Made by a program: the position numbers and the translations under genes. DNA of 64,000 bases from Chryseobacterium sp. MYb7 (GTDB lineage: Bacteria; Bacteroidota; Bacteroidia; Flavobacteriales; Weeksellaceae), in NCBI RefSeq assembly GCF_002979455.1, contig NZ_PCOU01000001.1, positions 62,001 to 126,000 of the forward strand, read 5' to 3'. Below the pieces are notes generated by a model. It saw only the letters and a program-made list of their open reading frames with translations. It searched no databases and was not told the DNA's origin. Below, piece by piece: positions 1-9,135 of the stretch (its first letter is position 1; each line of letters opens with the position of its first letter).

Positions 1-309
1 GAAGACGGTTATCAGCAGATGATTGAAAGAGCAAAACAAAAAGGATTTACTTTCCCATATCTGGTAGACGAAGGACAGAAAATTTATCCGCAGTATGGGG
101 CTACCAAAACGCCGCATGTTTTTGTTCTGAAAAAAGAGAACGGAAAGAATATCGTAAAATACATTGGTGCTATCGACAATAATTATGATAACCCGAATGA
201 TGTATCGGAATACTATGCTCAGGATGCCGTAAATGCTTTGATTAAAGGAGAACAGGTAAAAATGACGAAAACAGTAGCCATCGGATGTACGATCAAAGTA
301 AAGAAATAA
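1..309 (+). CDS. Redoxin/thioredoxin-like family protein, 3' part only
   Basis: The reading frame is open from the first base, so the start and the N-terminal half, including any CxxC site, lie outside the window. The visible 102 residues fit the C-terminal half of an AhpC/TSA-thioredoxin fold: a cis-proline-type segment (TKTPHVFVL) about a third of the way in, the core strand, then a tail with TVAIGCTIK near the end. That tail is common in Bacteroidota thioredoxin-family proteins of about 190-200 residues. It probably acts as an exported or cytosolic thiol-disulfide or peroxide-linked redox protein. The substrate cannot be judged without the N-terminus. A hairpin terminator follows directly. 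Confidence 0.75.
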   Translation, partial: EDGYQQMIERAKQKGFTFPYLVDEGQKIYPQYGATKTPHVFVLKKENGKNIVKYIGAIDNNYDNPNDVSEYYAQDAVNALIKGEQVKMTKTVAIGCTIKVKK

Positions 310-329
310 TATATTTGCCTTAAAATAAG

Positions 330-357
330 ATCGGTGTTCTTAGAATACCGATTTTTT
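330..357 (+). terminator. Intrinsic terminator after the redoxin gene
   Basis: An ATCGGT/ACCGAT stem with further TTC/GAA pairing and a small loop is followed by a run of T. It lies 20 bases after the redoxin stop codon and ends its transcription unit. Confidence 0.75.
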
Positions 358-378
358 ATGCCTTAATCCCAATTTGAA

Positions 379-780
379 ATGAAATTCCAATTCAGCCTGA
401 AGTATCTTCTTTTGACCGTATTTATTTTTCTTGTGGAAGTATTGATCGCCACCAAATTAAGTGGTGTTTTCTTCGTGAGAGCGTATCTCGGAGATGTTAT
501 TGTGGTGATGCTTCTTTATACTTTTGTGAAAAGTTTTATCAAGGTAAATGATCAGAAACTGATTCTGGGAATTCTTATTTTTTCATTTCTGATAGAGTTT
601 GCCCAGTATTTCAATATTGCAGAAAAACTAGGCTTCCGTCCTGGAAGCCTGATGTATATTGTTATTGGAAACTCTTTCTCATGGATTGATAATCTGTGTT
701 ACGCTGTAGGCTGCCTTATTCTCTATATTATCATAAAGATGACAAACAATGATAGCTTAAGCTCAACCCCTAATCCCTAA
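379..780 (+). CDS. DUF2809-like small membrane protein
   Basis: This 133-residue protein is almost wholly hydrophobic, with about four predicted membrane helices (roughly residues 8-28, 36-52, 60-78 and 98-121). The short conserved segments FRPGS and SWIDNLCYAVGC between helices match my recollection of the DUF2809 family of small integral membrane proteins, whose function is unknown. The ATG lies 21 bases after the terminator hairpin of the previous gene, so it probably has its own promoter or relies on read-through. The next gene converges on it, and only 24 bases separate the two stop codons. Confidence 0.7.
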   Translation: MKFQFSLKYLLLTVFIFLVEVLIATKLSGVFFVRAYLGDVIVVMLLYTFVKSFIKVNDQKLILGILIFSFLIEFAQYFNIAEKLGFRPGSLMYIVIGNSFSWIDNLCYAVGCLILYIIIKMTNNDSLSSTPNP

Positions 781-804
781 TTCCTGCAACCTAAAACCTA
801 TTAT

Positions 805-1725
805 CTATCTCCCAAAACTATCATATTTATCCTCCGCATATTTGGTAAAACGGTTCAAGAGAGCCACATTTTCTTTTTCCATAGGTGAAAGATCATTGTC
901 TACATTGCTTGAAACAGGGATATACCAGTCTGTTTGCTCAAAGAAATTTCTGTAAGTTTCTTTTTTAAATGAATATCCATGTCTTGCAAAAACAGAATTT
1001 TTGATGATTTCAAGATCCAGTTTTCTTAAGTTTTTAAGATCTTTTTCTGTCAGTTTTTGTTTGGAAGCATTCAGTTTGAAGATGGCTTCAGAAGCAATAC
1101 GGTTTTTAGAGGTTTTATAGCTTTCTGTTTTTCCGGTTTCTTCATCTTTGTATTTTTCTGTAAACTCTTTAGGGTTTGACCAGTCTACCAGATCAGAATC
1201 CTTATCAAGCATGAAATTTGGATTGTAAACAAACTCTTTTTTAGTCAGTTTAAGTGTTTTTGAAGGAGCTTTAACACTTGTTTTATCAAAGGCATTCCAC
1301 TTTCCGGTTAAGCTGTCACCTTTTAGTTTTACTTCAAACCTTCCGTCTGTTTTGTCATTGCCGGGTTCATCCAGTACAAAAGATGCTGCAGTTTCATTGA
1401 AAACTCCTCTGAACGGACGCTGATTGCCATTCACGATACTTTGCCCATAAACGCTGTCTTTAGTAATTCTGTTGATCTTTAAAGAAATTCTTTTGTAGTT
1501 GTTCACGTCATATTCTGAGCCGTCCATCTGATCAACTACCTTTTCCATTCCGGCGAATTCTCCGGTATAAATTCCGTAATATTCTTTATGAACTTCAGGA
1601 ACTACCACAGAGTCTTTCTTTGCGGTCAGAGAATCTTTCCCCGATTCATTGGTCTTACCATCTTTTTTACAACTGATCAGAGAAGCTGTCAATAAAGAAA
1701 TCAAGGTGTAGTGTACAATTTTCAT
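805..1725 (-). CDS. Lipoprotein with C-terminal YARHG domain
   Basis: The N-terminus is a lipoprotein signal with the lipobox ending at Cys19 (SLISC), so the mature protein should be lipid-anchored in the envelope. Residues 240-272 hold the YARHG motif region (FARHGYSF, then NFFEQTDWY), a small extracellular domain common in Bacteroidota and Firmicutes. The middle part (about 50-160) looks like a beta-rich lipocalin-like module, with alternating short strands and Gly turns. It is the last gene of a minus-strand cluster, and its start overlaps the stop of the upstream DUF2306 gene by four bases, which implies translational coupling. The molecular function is unknown. Confidence 0.75.
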   Translation of the reverse strand: MKIVHYTLISLLTASLISCKKDGKTNESGKDSLTAKKDSVVVPEVHKEYYGIYTGEFAGMEKVVDQMDGSEYDVNNYKRISLKINRITKDSVYGQSIVNGNQRPFRGVFNETAASFVLDEPGNDKTDGRFEVKLKGDSLTGKWNAFDKTSVKAPSKTLKLTKKEFVYNPNFMLDKDSDLVDWSNPKEFTEKYKDEETGKTESYKTSKNRIASEAIFKLNASKQKLTEKDLKNLRKLDLEIIKNSVFARHGYSFKKETYRNFFEQTDWYIPVSSNVDNDLSPMEKENVALLNRFTKYAEDKYDSFGR

Positions 1726-2360
1726 ATCTGTTTTTTTGTGATTAAATATTCAATAATAAGGATATTGGGAACCCAGCCCAGCCATGCAATAATCTGATAG
1801 ACATCCATTGGATTGGGATGAAATAAATATACAATAATTACTTTCCACATTCTCAAGGTAATAGCAGATAATGTAAAAGCAAAACTCCGCCACATCCACT
1901 GCTTGTGTTCTTTAAACCTTTTCTGTCTTGCCAGCTGATACGCTTTAAACGTTGAAAACCACCATAAAAAGCCTAAAATAACAAAAGAAATCTTTGATAA
2001 AATACCTCCGTTGGCAAATATTCCCATATAAATTCCTGAGGGAGCAGCACAGATCAGGATGAGAAAAATATACACTTTTCCCATATTCCGGTGGAAATTT
2101 TTGAGCCCAAAATTCTTTCTAAGCAGAGCAAGAAAACCCGAAAGAAGCACAAAGATGCTTGTATAAACATGAGTATAAAAAAACTTAAGATATTCTGCTC
2201 TTTCTACTACTTCCGTCTGTTTGATCATCAGAAAACTGACTTCAGGATTAAAAGGAATGTATTCTAACGTAATTTTCAACATCAGCCAAAAGAAATATCC
2301 GAATCCTAAAATCAAAAGGATTTTAAAGAAAAAGGCAGTATTTCTTTTGGCAGATAGCAT
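1722..2360 (-). CDS. DUF2306-like multi-pass membrane protein
   Basis: This 212-residue integral membrane protein has about six helices. Histidines sit in or near the helices (FYTHVY at 60-65 and further on), and the pattern of an N-terminal helix, a long periplasmic loop with a YLKFFYTHVYTSIFVLL segment, then paired helices matches the DUF2306 family. Such conserved membrane histidines suggest possible haem or quinone contact, but that is inference. It sits between a TonB-like gene (5-base gap) and the YARHG lipoprotein (4-base overlap), so the three are probably co-transcribed. Confidence 0.7.
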   Translation of the reverse strand: MLSAKRNTAFFFKILLILGFGYFFWLMLKITLEYIPFNPEVSFLMIKQTEVVERAEYLKFFYTHVYTSIFVLLSGFLALLRKNFGLKNFHRNMGKVYIFLILICAAPSGIYMGIFANGGILSKISFVILGFLWWFSTFKAYQLARQKRFKEHKQWMWRSFAFTLSAITLRMWKVIIVYLFHPNPMDVYQIIAWLGWVPNILIIEYLITKKQI

Positions 2361-2365
2361 TTTAA

Positions 2366-2779
2366 CTATTCAAAATTAATAGTGAAAGGAAGAGTAAACC
2401 AGATCAGTACAGGGTTCCCTTTATATTCTCCGGGAGTCCATTGTTTTTTCATAGATTTCATCGCTTTTTCCACTTCCTGATTAAGAGATTCATTTTCTCC
2501 TGTTACAATAATAGTGTCTATATAACCTTTAGCACTCACAGAGAACTTGGCATTCGAACGTGTTCTGCCTTTTGCTCCTTTTATTCGGTTAGCATTTATT
2601 TTTTCAGAAACTTCCCGCATAAATGCTGAAAGCCCACCGGGATATTCTGCTTGCTTGCTTTGTTCAGGAATAAACTTATCTCTGGAATGATCTTCCGTTG
2701 GTTTGGGCTGAGTTTCCTGTGCCTGAACAAAAGCAAGCCCGAATCCCAGACATAGAAAGAATGCTACTATTTTTTTCAT
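2366..2779 (-). CDS. Small periplasmic protein with TonB C-terminal-like domain
   Basis: I start the protein at the ATG at 2779, giving 137 residues, because that yields a clean signal peptide (MKKIVAFFLCLGFGLAFVQAQ). A longer in-frame start at 2836 would overlap the previous gene and put a charged stretch in front of the signal. Residues 45-137 resemble the TonB C-terminal fold used by Bacteroidota energy-transducer-like proteins, with the usual ending in which a GEYKGNPVLIWFTLPF strand closes the domain. There is no N-terminal membrane anchor with a Pro-rich spacer, so it is a stand-alone periplasmic domain and probably not a classical TonB. Confidence 0.7.
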   Translation of the reverse strand: MKKIVAFFLCLGFGLAFVQAQETQPKPTEDHSRDKFIPEQSKQAEYPGGLSAFMREVSEKINANRIKGAKGRTRSNAKFSVSAKGYIDTIIVTGENESLNQEVEKAMKSMKKQWTPGEYKGNPVLIWFTLPFTINFE

Positions 2780-2810
2780 GTATTTAGTTTTTATTAAAAG
2801 TAGTGTTTTT

Positions 2811-4013
2811 TTATAAGCTGTTGAGATCCTGTGCAATCAGCCATCCTTCACTCCAGCATGCCTGGAAATTGAATCCTCCGGTTACGGCATCAATATTTAA
2901 AACTTCTCCGGCAATATAAAAATTCGGAAGTAGTTTTGAAGACATGTTTTTGAAGTTAATTTCCTTTAAATCAACACCTCCAGCTGTTACGAATTCATCT
3001 TTAAAGGTTGATTTTCCAGTTACCTGAAACTTTTTTCTACAAAGATTTTCCAGGATCTTCTGTATTTCTTTTCCGGAAATATTGGCAACCTGTTTATTAA
3101 GATCAACCTTTGAGATATCCAAAATTTTCTGCCAGAATCTATTCGTAATATCAAATATTTTGGACTGTCCGATGGTCTTTTTAGGATTGGTTTGTTTGAA
3201 ATTATTAAAAATTTCTTCTGCTTCATCAGTTTCTATGGAAACGAAATTAACCTCAATTTCAAAGTTATATTTAACCTTTGCCAAACTGATTGCTTCCCAT
3301 GCAGAAATTTTCAGAACAGCCGGGCCAGAAAGTCCCCAATGCGTAATCAACAAAGGTCCACTTTCTTCGGTCTTCAGCTTTGGAATTGAAATTCCGGCAT
3401 TTTCAAAACTTGTTCCCGGAAGATCTTTCAGCAGCTCATCTTTAATATTAAATGTAAAAAGGGAAGGGACGAGATCTACAATCTTATGGCCCAGATTTTC
3501 AACCATTTTTAATGATTTTGGAGAGCTTCCAGTAGTATATACGATATAATCTGCCTCAAAATCACCTGAATTGGTTCTTACGATATATTTTTCGTCCTGT
3601 TTTTCAATATCTTTTACTGTACATTTTGTCCGTACAGTTACATTTTTCTTTTGAGTTTCACTCAGAAAAGTATTAATAATGGTCTGAGAAGAATTGCTTT
3701 CAGGGAAAGTTCTGTTATCATTTTCAATTTTCAGCGGAACATTACGCTGATCAAACCATTCCATGGTATCACCAGGCTGGAATTTGCTGAAAACACTGAG
3801 TAGTTCCTTGTTTCCACGAGGATAAAACTGAACTAGTTCTCTTGGATCAAAGCAAGCGTGGGTAACATTGCAGCGTCCGCCACCAGAAATCTTAACTTTC
3901 TGAAGAACATCTGAATTCTGTTCTAAAATCGTAATTGTATATTTTTTTTCGTCAAGATTAGATGCACAGAAAAAGCCTGCAGCACCGCCTCCGATAATAA
4001 TGATCTGTTTCAT
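2811..4013 (-). CDS. HI0933/BaiN-family FAD/NAD(P)-dependent oxidoreductase
   Basis: This 400-residue flavoprotein has an N-terminal dinucleotide-binding motif (GGGAAGFFCA), the family signature KISGGGRCNVTH at about 42-53, and the C-terminal FAD-contact block (GGFNFQACWSEGW) near the end. Those features define the HI0933 (YhiN/BaiN-like) family of soluble flavin enzymes. The physiological substrate of most members is not known; related proteins reduce bile-acid intermediates. It is the first gene of a minus-strand cluster. The gap to the next gene is about 30 bases, so co-transcription is possible. Confidence 0.88.
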   Translation of the reverse strand: MKQIIIIGGGAAGFFCASNLDEKKYTITILEQNSDVLQKVKISGGGRCNVTHACFDPRELVQFYPRGNKELLSVFSKFQPGDTMEWFDQRNVPLKIENDNRTFPESNSSQTIINTFLSETQKKNVTVRTKCTVKDIEKQDEKYIVRTNSGDFEADYIVYTTGSSPKSLKMVENLGHKIVDLVPSLFTFNIKDELLKDLPGTSFENAGISIPKLKTEESGPLLITHWGLSGPAVLKISAWEAISLAKVKYNFEIEVNFVSIETDEAEEIFNNFKQTNPKKTIGQSKIFDITNRFWQKILDISKVDLNKQVANISGKEIQKILENLCRKKFQVTGKSTFKDEFVTAGGVDLKEINFKNMSSKLLPNFYIAGEVLNIDAVTGGFNFQACWSEGWLIAQDLNSL

Positions 4014-4081
4014 GTATGTGTAATCCTATGCGGAAGATTATTTTTTCAAAAGTACAATTTTTATAAACCATCTTATTTGAG

Positions 4082-4089
4082 TATTTTTG
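4082..4089 (+). promoter_or_regulatory. Candidate Bacteroidota -7 element upstream of the thioesterase gene
   Basis: TATTTTTG fits the Bacteroidota -7 consensus TAnnTTTG and lies about 40 bases before the thioesterase ATG. No clear TTTG -33 box is visible at the expected distance, so the call rests on the -7 element alone. Confidence 0.35.
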
Positions 4090-4128
4090 AAGATTATTAT
4101 TTTATAATATCCAAAAACGATTTTCAAA

Positions 4129-4623
4129 ATGATTTTCTACCATAAATTTGAAGTGCGATGGAGCGATCTTGATGCCAACAAGCACTTAGCCAATTCATCA
4201 TATGTACAATATTGTGCACAAGCCAGAATGGCTTTCATGACTAAAGAAAAAATGGGAGTTACCCAGCTGAGCAGATGGGGAATAGGCCCGGTGATCCTGC
4301 ACGAAAGATATTCTTTCTTCAAAGAAATTTATGCAGATCAGATCGTTATTGTAAGTGTAGAAATAGACGGATGTGCAGAGGATTCTTCCATCTACCGTTT
4401 TGTACACAAATTTTATACTCCGGACGGCATGCACTGTGCTACTGCAGAAGCGACAGGAGTATGGATTGATATGATGCTCAGAAAAATGACCACTCCACCA
4501 GATGATGTAGTGGAAGCCATGAACAAGTACAAGAGCCCGGAAACTGTGGTATTATCGAGAGAAGACTTTAAAAAGTTTCCTTTCCACCCACACAATATTG
4601 ATCCGGCAGAGATTAATATATAA
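4129..4623 (+). CDS. Acyl-CoA thioesterase, 4HBT hotdog family
   Basis: This 164-residue protein has the single hotdog-fold pattern of 4-hydroxybenzoyl-CoA thioesterase relatives. The N-terminal signature WSDLDANKHLANSSYVQY contains the catalytic Asp of the D-x-D-x3-H-x2-N-x2-Y motif. It probably hydrolyses short or medium acyl-CoA thioesters in the cytosol. The C-terminus after about residue 135 is a family-specific tail with KFPFHPHNID. It is transcribed just ahead of thiL with a 95-base gap and could share its transcript, though no functional link is evident. Confidence 0.85.
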   Translation: MIFYHKFEVRWSDLDANKHLANSSYVQYCAQARMAFMTKEKMGVTQLSRWGIGPVILHERYSFFKEIYADQIVIVSVEIDGCAEDSSIYRFVHKFYTPDGMHCATAEATGVWIDMMLRKMTTPPDDVVEAMNKYKSPETVVLSREDFKKFPFHPHNIDPAEINI

Positions 4624-4718
4624 ATGATGAATGATGATTGATCAATGATACATAATGAAATCTGTATTGCTGAGATATCAATTATCATTTTTCAAAGATC
4701 ACTTATAAACAGAAATTT

Positions 4719-5771
4719 ATGTTTGAAGATAAATCACAGGAGCTGACGCCCATTTCGAAATTAGGAGAATTCGGTCTTATTAAGCATTTGACAGAACATT
4801 TTCCTCTATCCAATGAATCTTCGGAGCTTGGAGTAGGAGATGATGCGGCAGTTATTAATCCTGATCACAAAAAAGTAGTTCTTACAACAGATGTGCTGGC
4901 GGAAGGAGTACACTTTAATCTGGGCTATGTTCCATTAAAACATTTAGGTTATAAAGCTGTGGTGGTAAACCTAAGCGATATTGCAGCAATGAATGCAACG
5001 CCTACACAGATTTTGGTTTCTCTTGCGGTGTCCAATCGTTTTCCGGTGGAAGCTTTAGAAGAAATCTATTCCGGAATTCAGGCGGCTTGTGGAAGATACA
5101 AAGTTGATTTGGTTGGAGGAGATACGACAAGTTCCAATTCCGGGCTGGTAATGAGCATTACAGCTGTAGGAATTGAAAACGAAGAAAACATCGTAAAAAG
5201 AAGCGGAGCAAAACCAAATGATCTTCTTGTGGTAACAGGAGATTTGGGTGGAGCATACATGGGATTACAGATTCTTGAAAGAGAACATGCTGTTTTTCTT
5301 GCTGATCCGAATATGCAGCCTGAAATGGAAGGCTACGACTATATTCTGGAAAGACAGCTGAAACCTGAAGCAAGAACAGACGTTAAAAAGATTTTAGAAG
5401 AATTGGATATCAAACCAACTTCTATGATTGATATTTCAGACGGTCTGGCTTCCGAAATCCTTCACCTTTCAGATCAGTCAAATGTAGGATTCAGATTGTA
5501 TGAAGAGAAAGTTCCATTGGATAATCTTACGATCTCTACGGCGGATGAAATGAATTTGAATCCGGTAATGACGGCTCTAAGTGGTGGGGAAGATTATGAG
5601 CTTTTGTTCACGATTTCAGCAAATGATTTTGATAAAATTAAAAACCATCCGGATTTTACCATTATAGGACATGCAGTAGAAAAAGAAGAAGGAAACTTTA
5701 TGGTAGCAAGAGGATCTAACCAGCTGGTAGCACTTACTGCTCAGGGTTGGGATGCTTTTTTAAACCAATAA
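4719..5771 (+). CDS. thiL: Thiamine-monophosphate kinase
   Basis: The 350-residue protein carries the full set of ThiL (AIR synthase-like fold) motifs: GVGDDAAV near residue 40, TTDVLAEGVHF near 57, the Mg/ATP-binding GGDTTSS near 131, ISDGLASEI near 240 and LSGGEDYELLFT near 288. ThiL phosphorylates thiamine monophosphate to the cofactor thiamine diphosphate in the cytosol. The length is normal for the family, with a slight C-terminal extension. No THI-box riboswitch is visible upstream. A strong hairpin terminator follows, so the gene ends its unit. Confidence 0.95.
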   Translation: MFEDKSQELTPISKLGEFGLIKHLTEHFPLSNESSELGVGDDAAVINPDHKKVVLTTDVLAEGVHFNLGYVPLKHLGYKAVVVNLSDIAAMNATPTQILVSLAVSNRFPVEALEEIYSGIQAACGRYKVDLVGGDTTSSNSGLVMSITAVGIENEENIVKRSGAKPNDLLVVTGDLGGAYMGLQILEREHAVFLADPNMQPEMEGYDYILERQLKPEARTDVKKILEELDIKPTSMIDISDGLASEILHLSDQSNVGFRLYEEKVPLDNLTISTADEMNLNPVMTALSGGEDYELLFTISANDFDKIKNHPDFTIIGHAVEKEEGNFMVARGSNQLVALTAQGWDAFLNQ

Positions 5772-5807
5772 AACCGAAAAATTATATTTAATTTTAAATA
5801 TTGTAAG

Positions 5808-5839
5808 AAAACCGCAGCACTTTTTTTGCTGTGGTTTTT
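5808..5839 (+). terminator. Terminator after thiL
   Basis: An 11-bp stem (AAAACCGCAGC against GCTGTGGTTTT, one G-U pair) with a short loop ends in a T run, 36 bases after the thiL stop. Confidence 0.85.
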
Positions 5840-5862
5840 GTTTATAGCTAAATAATGTTGTG

Positions 5863-6681
5863 ATGATTACATCGGAAAAAGAAATCCCTGTTCACCATTT
5901 GACTTCTGAAGAATTTCAGATGAGTACTCTGAGTGATGCCGGCCCTGAGAACTTTCATGATGTTCACAGGCATAATTTTTTTGAAATTATCTGGTTTAGA
6001 GAAGTGTATGAAAACAGCCGTTTAGAACTGGATTTTGAAAGCTATAAACTTGAGAACAATCAAATCTGCATCATTGCACCGGGGCAGGCTTTCAACATGA
6101 AATTAGAAGGAGAGAAGGGGTATGCCATGGCAATAAGCCGGGAAATTTTCAATGAAGCCTGTAATATAGAATCCGTGCTTACGGGAGGAGAGCTTCCCTT
6201 TTTTTTAAATCCAAAAAATGAAAAAACCTGCAGTACCATTATAGCATTGATGGAGCAGGAATATAAAACAACAGCAAGAACGGAACTCTTAAAGGCTTAT
6301 CTGAAAGCGTTTTGTATTATCATTGGAGAACAAATTATTCCTCAGGGACCTTTGTTGAATGACCGTCAGCGCATTCAAGAACTGATTGGTCTTATTGAAA
6401 AGCATTATATAGAGCATAAAGAAACAGGTTTCTATGCAGATCAATTGAAGATAAGCAGTCATCATCTTAATGATATTGTGCGTCTTTTGAGAGGGACAAC
6501 AGTAAAAAAAATGATTGCCCAGAGAATTATTCTGGAAGCAAAAAGAGAGCTTAGTTTTGGCGCCTTAACCGTAAAAGAAATCGCTTTTAAATTAGGTTTT
6601 AGCGATGCTTCTTACTTTTCCCGCTTTTTTAAAAAACATACCCTGCAAAATCCTGATGGGTTCAGACCTGGAAAAGGTTAA
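5863..6681 (+). CDS. AraC-family transcriptional regulator
   Basis: This regulator of about 272 residues has an N-terminal cupin-like sensing half (DVHRHNFFEIIWF near residue 30 is the typical first strand with histidines). Its C-terminal double helix-turn-helix ends in the AraC signature: VKEIAFKLGFSDASYFSRFFKKHT at about 238-261, then a PDGFR-type end. I prefer the ATG at 5863; a GTG directly before it could also start. The MFS exporter downstream is on the same strand, so this gene is a plausible activator of it in response to a small molecule. The ligand is not predictable. Confidence 0.87.
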   Translation: MITSEKEIPVHHLTSEEFQMSTLSDAGPENFHDVHRHNFFEIIWFREVYENSRLELDFESYKLENNQICIIAPGQAFNMKLEGEKGYAMAISREIFNEACNIESVLTGGELPFFLNPKNEKTCSTIIALMEQEYKTTARTELLKAYLKAFCIIIGEQIIPQGPLLNDRQRIQELIGLIEKHYIEHKETGFYADQLKISSHHLNDIVRLLRGTTVKKMIAQRIILEAKRELSFGALTVKEIAFKLGFSDASYFSRFFKKHTLQNPDGFRPGKG

Positions 6682-6850
6682 TCCTCAGAATGTTCCTTTA
6701 ATTTTTAGTTTGAATAAATTATTTGAACACAATCAGATAAGAGAATCCTCAGTTTGTGCTATCCTTCCTTCAGTTCTTTTATTGAAAAACGATACTTTTT
6801 ACAGCAATTTTGCAGCTGGAAAAAACGCCTGCGAAGGCTTATTGTTATTT

Positions 6851-8071
6851 ATGAAGAAGAATTTGAATATTGTAGTGTTTATTCTTGCACTACTCAACAC
6901 ATTGGAGTCGCTTAGTATAGATCTTTATCTTCCCGCTTTCCCAAGTATGGCGAAGATTTTTAATACGGATATCGGGCATATTCAGGTATCCATTTCTGTT
7001 TTTTTTGCAGGATTTGCTTTCGGACAGCTGTTATGGGGACCTTTATCTGATAAAAAAGGAAGAAAACCGATGCTGTATTGTGGGCTTTTGCTTTTTATTA
7101 TTGGAACAACTGCCATTTATTTTACATCCGATATTTATGTTTTATGGGCTATGCGTTTTCTACAGGCATTCGGAGGAAGTGCCGGAATTGTTATCGGAAG
7201 GGCAATTATTATTGATCTTTATGATAAGCATAAAGCAGTCACTATCTTTTCACAGCAGTCTCAGATCAGTGGTATTGCTCCAATCGTGGCTCCGCTACTG
7301 GGAAGTGTATTTCTTAAATTCTGGGGCTGGAATAGTTCTTTTGCCTTTTTATGCATTATGGGATTGATCACTTTTTTCATGGTATACAAATATGTTCCGG
7401 AAACCAATACCCGAATCCATCTTTCCGATGATGAAATGCTGGATGAAAAAGGATTAAAAGATCAGCTGAAAATGATTATTTCCAACAAAGACTTTATCAA
7501 TAGTACGATGGTGGGAAGTATTGCTTTTGCATCGTTAATTATTTACATCTCGAACGCACCATTTTTATTCATGGAGATCCATGGTTTTTCAAGCAGTACA
7601 TTTAGTTTTATTTTTGCTTTTAACTCACTGGCTTTGATAACGGCAGCTTATATTACACCTAAATTGATCAAAAGAATAAGCAATTCAACGCTTTTATTTG
7701 CTGCTACAATCGTTTTATTAGTTGTATGTACGCTTCATATACTGATTGCGGCAGAAAACCTTTCTGTAGCGTTAGAAATTGCAATGCTTTATCTGTCATT
7801 ACTTGCTATTGGTATTCTGTTTCCAATCACCTCAGCCCATGCTTTATCTCCATTTAAAGAAGGAAGAGGAACTGCAGCTGCTTTATTGGGCTTTATGCAG
7901 CTGATGGTAACCTTTTTAATATCAGGGCTGATAGGCTTTTTGGAAGCAGATTCTATTATTCCAATGGTGGGAACACGTTCTGCAATGGCATTAATCGCGG
8001 TATGGTTCGGATATCGAATTTTTAAAACTCAAAAAGTAACTCCTTCAATAGTGGTACAACCGGGAAACTAA
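6851..8071 (+). CDS. Bcr/CflA-family MFS drug exporter
   Basis: Starting at the ATG at 6851 gives 406 residues and 12 predicted helices, which is the normal family size. A longer in-frame opening back to 6605 runs through the AraC gene and adds 82 residues of non-membrane sequence, so it is rejected. Motifs include LPAFPSMAKIF after helix 1, the MFS motif A loop (GPLSDKKGRKPML) after helix 2, and FLQAFGGSAGIVIGRAIIID in helix 4, which is typical of Bcr/CflA proton-driven exporters of bicyclomycin, chloramphenicol and similar compounds. It should act in the inner membrane and is probably controlled by the adjacent AraC regulator. Confidence 0.88.
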   Translation: MKKNLNIVVFILALLNTLESLSIDLYLPAFPSMAKIFNTDIGHIQVSISVFFAGFAFGQLLWGPLSDKKGRKPMLYCGLLLFIIGTTAIYFTSDIYVLWAMRFLQAFGGSAGIVIGRAIIIDLYDKHKAVTIFSQQSQISGIAPIVAPLLGSVFLKFWGWNSSFAFLCIMGLITFFMVYKYVPETNTRIHLSDDEMLDEKGLKDQLKMIISNKDFINSTMVGSIAFASLIIYISNAPFLFMEIHGFSSSTFSFIFAFNSLALITAAYITPKLIKRISNSTLLFAATIVLLVVCTLHILIAAENLSVALEIAMLYLSLLAIGILFPITSAHALSPFKEGRGTAAALLGFMQLMVTFLISGLIGFLEADSIIPMVGTRSAMALIAVWFGYRIFKTQKVTPSIVVQPGN

Positions 8072-8169
8072 TCCTCTTATTTGATCCTGTTGTCATACAA
8101 TCCGGGCACTTAATCAAGTAATTTTTGTAAAAAATAGCCAAAGGGTTCTCTTTGCATCAAATTTAAAAT

Positions 8170-9078
8170 ATGAAAAGAACCCTTTCGACGGCTTTATGCT
8201 GTATACTGCCATTAGGATATTGGGTAAACGCTCAATCCGGACTCTCTGCAGAGCTTAAAACCGAATACATTCCTGCCTCCAATTACATCCGGCCTGAAGA
8301 CAGTACAAAGACCAATTCCAAAAGTGATTTTAAAAGAGTAGATATGAATCTCAACATTCCGTTATCTGTTAAAAAAGATACCGACGGAAAAGTAAGATCA
8401 TGGTCTATGCTTTTGAGCGGATCTTATGCAAAGATGACCCACAAAAATTACGAAACTCAGTTGTTTCCTGATCAGATGCTGAATGCTCAAGTCGGAATAC
8501 AGCATATGAGGCCTTTGGGCAAAAAATGGAGTATGATGATGACGGCATCTGTAGGAGTATATACAGACCTTGAAAAAGTAAGTTTTGATGATGTATTGGG
8601 GCAGGGCGGATTATTATTTATCAGACATTTTAATCCTAATCTTTCTTTGGGAGGAGGTCCGGTGCTTACTACAGCCTTTGGAGTTCCTATGATCTTACCC
8701 TGGATTTATTTTGACTGGAAAACAAATGGAAAGATTAAATTCAATATCAATTTCCCGCAAGGGATGGAAGCCGGTTATCTGTTTTCAGACAAATTTGCTT
8801 TAAAAGCAGTTGTAGATCTCAGCGGGATGACGGTAGAAAGAAATAAGGATGGAAAATCTATGTTGCTGGGCTATCAGCAGATCACCGCAGGGCTCAGACC
8901 AGAAATAAAGCTTAATGACAGGCTTACTTTACGTCTCACAGGAGGAACGGCTCTATTGAGAAGCTTCAGTGAGAATGACCGAAAGATCAAAAGCATTTTC
9001 AGAGACAAAAAAATAGCAGATCCTAGATTTGCCAGTACTTTCTATGCCGCAGTATCCCTGCGTTGGAATCTTCCATAA
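8170..9078 (+). CDS. Outer-membrane beta-barrel protein, DUF6268-like
   Basis: The 302-residue protein begins with a Sec signal peptide (about 21 residues, ending VNAQ). It continues as repeated amphipathic strands with aromatic girdles, with repeated glycine-centred turns such as LGGGPV, and ends in an aromatic/Pro strand (SLRWNLP) typical of an outer-membrane barrel. The pattern resembles DUF6268 proteins of Bacteroidota. The family assignment is from memory and less certain than the barrel call. No binding partner or substrate is evident, and it appears monocistronic with its own terminator. Confidence 0.65.
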   Translation: MKRTLSTALCCILPLGYWVNAQSGLSAELKTEYIPASNYIRPEDSTKTNSKSDFKRVDMNLNIPLSVKKDTDGKVRSWSMLLSGSYAKMTHKNYETQLFPDQMLNAQVGIQHMRPLGKKWSMMMTASVGVYTDLEKVSFDDVLGQGGLLFIRHFNPNLSLGGGPVLTTAFGVPMILPWIYFDWKTNGKIKFNINFPQGMEAGYLFSDKFALKAVVDLSGMTVERNKDGKSMLLGYQQITAGLRPEIKLNDRLTLRLTGGTALLRSFSENDRKIKSIFRDKKIADPRFASTFYAAVSLRWNLP

Positions 9079-9085
9079 AAAAATG

Positions 9086-9125
9086 CCGGAAGCAGGAAAT
9101 TTAATAACTCCCAGCTTCCGGTTTC
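9086..9125. terminator. Terminator between convergent barrel and LytTR genes
   Basis: CCGGAAGC at 9086 pairs with GCTTCCGG at 9114 and is followed by a T-rich stretch. It lies between two convergent genes and can serve both strands. Confidence 0.75.
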
Positions 9126-9135
9126 TCTTTACCGA

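Noticed and set aside
3082..3549. 155-codon frame antisense to the HI0933-type flavoprotein gene
   Set aside because: The flavoprotein has clear family motifs on the other strand; the antisense frame is a shadow.
4624..4718. TPP riboswitch upstream of thiL
   Set aside because: The gap has neither the conserved THI-box core nor a matching structure.
6605..6850. In-frame extension of the Bcr/CflA gene upstream of its ATG
   Set aside because: It overlaps the AraC gene and adds non-membrane sequence; the ATG at 6851 gives the normal family length.
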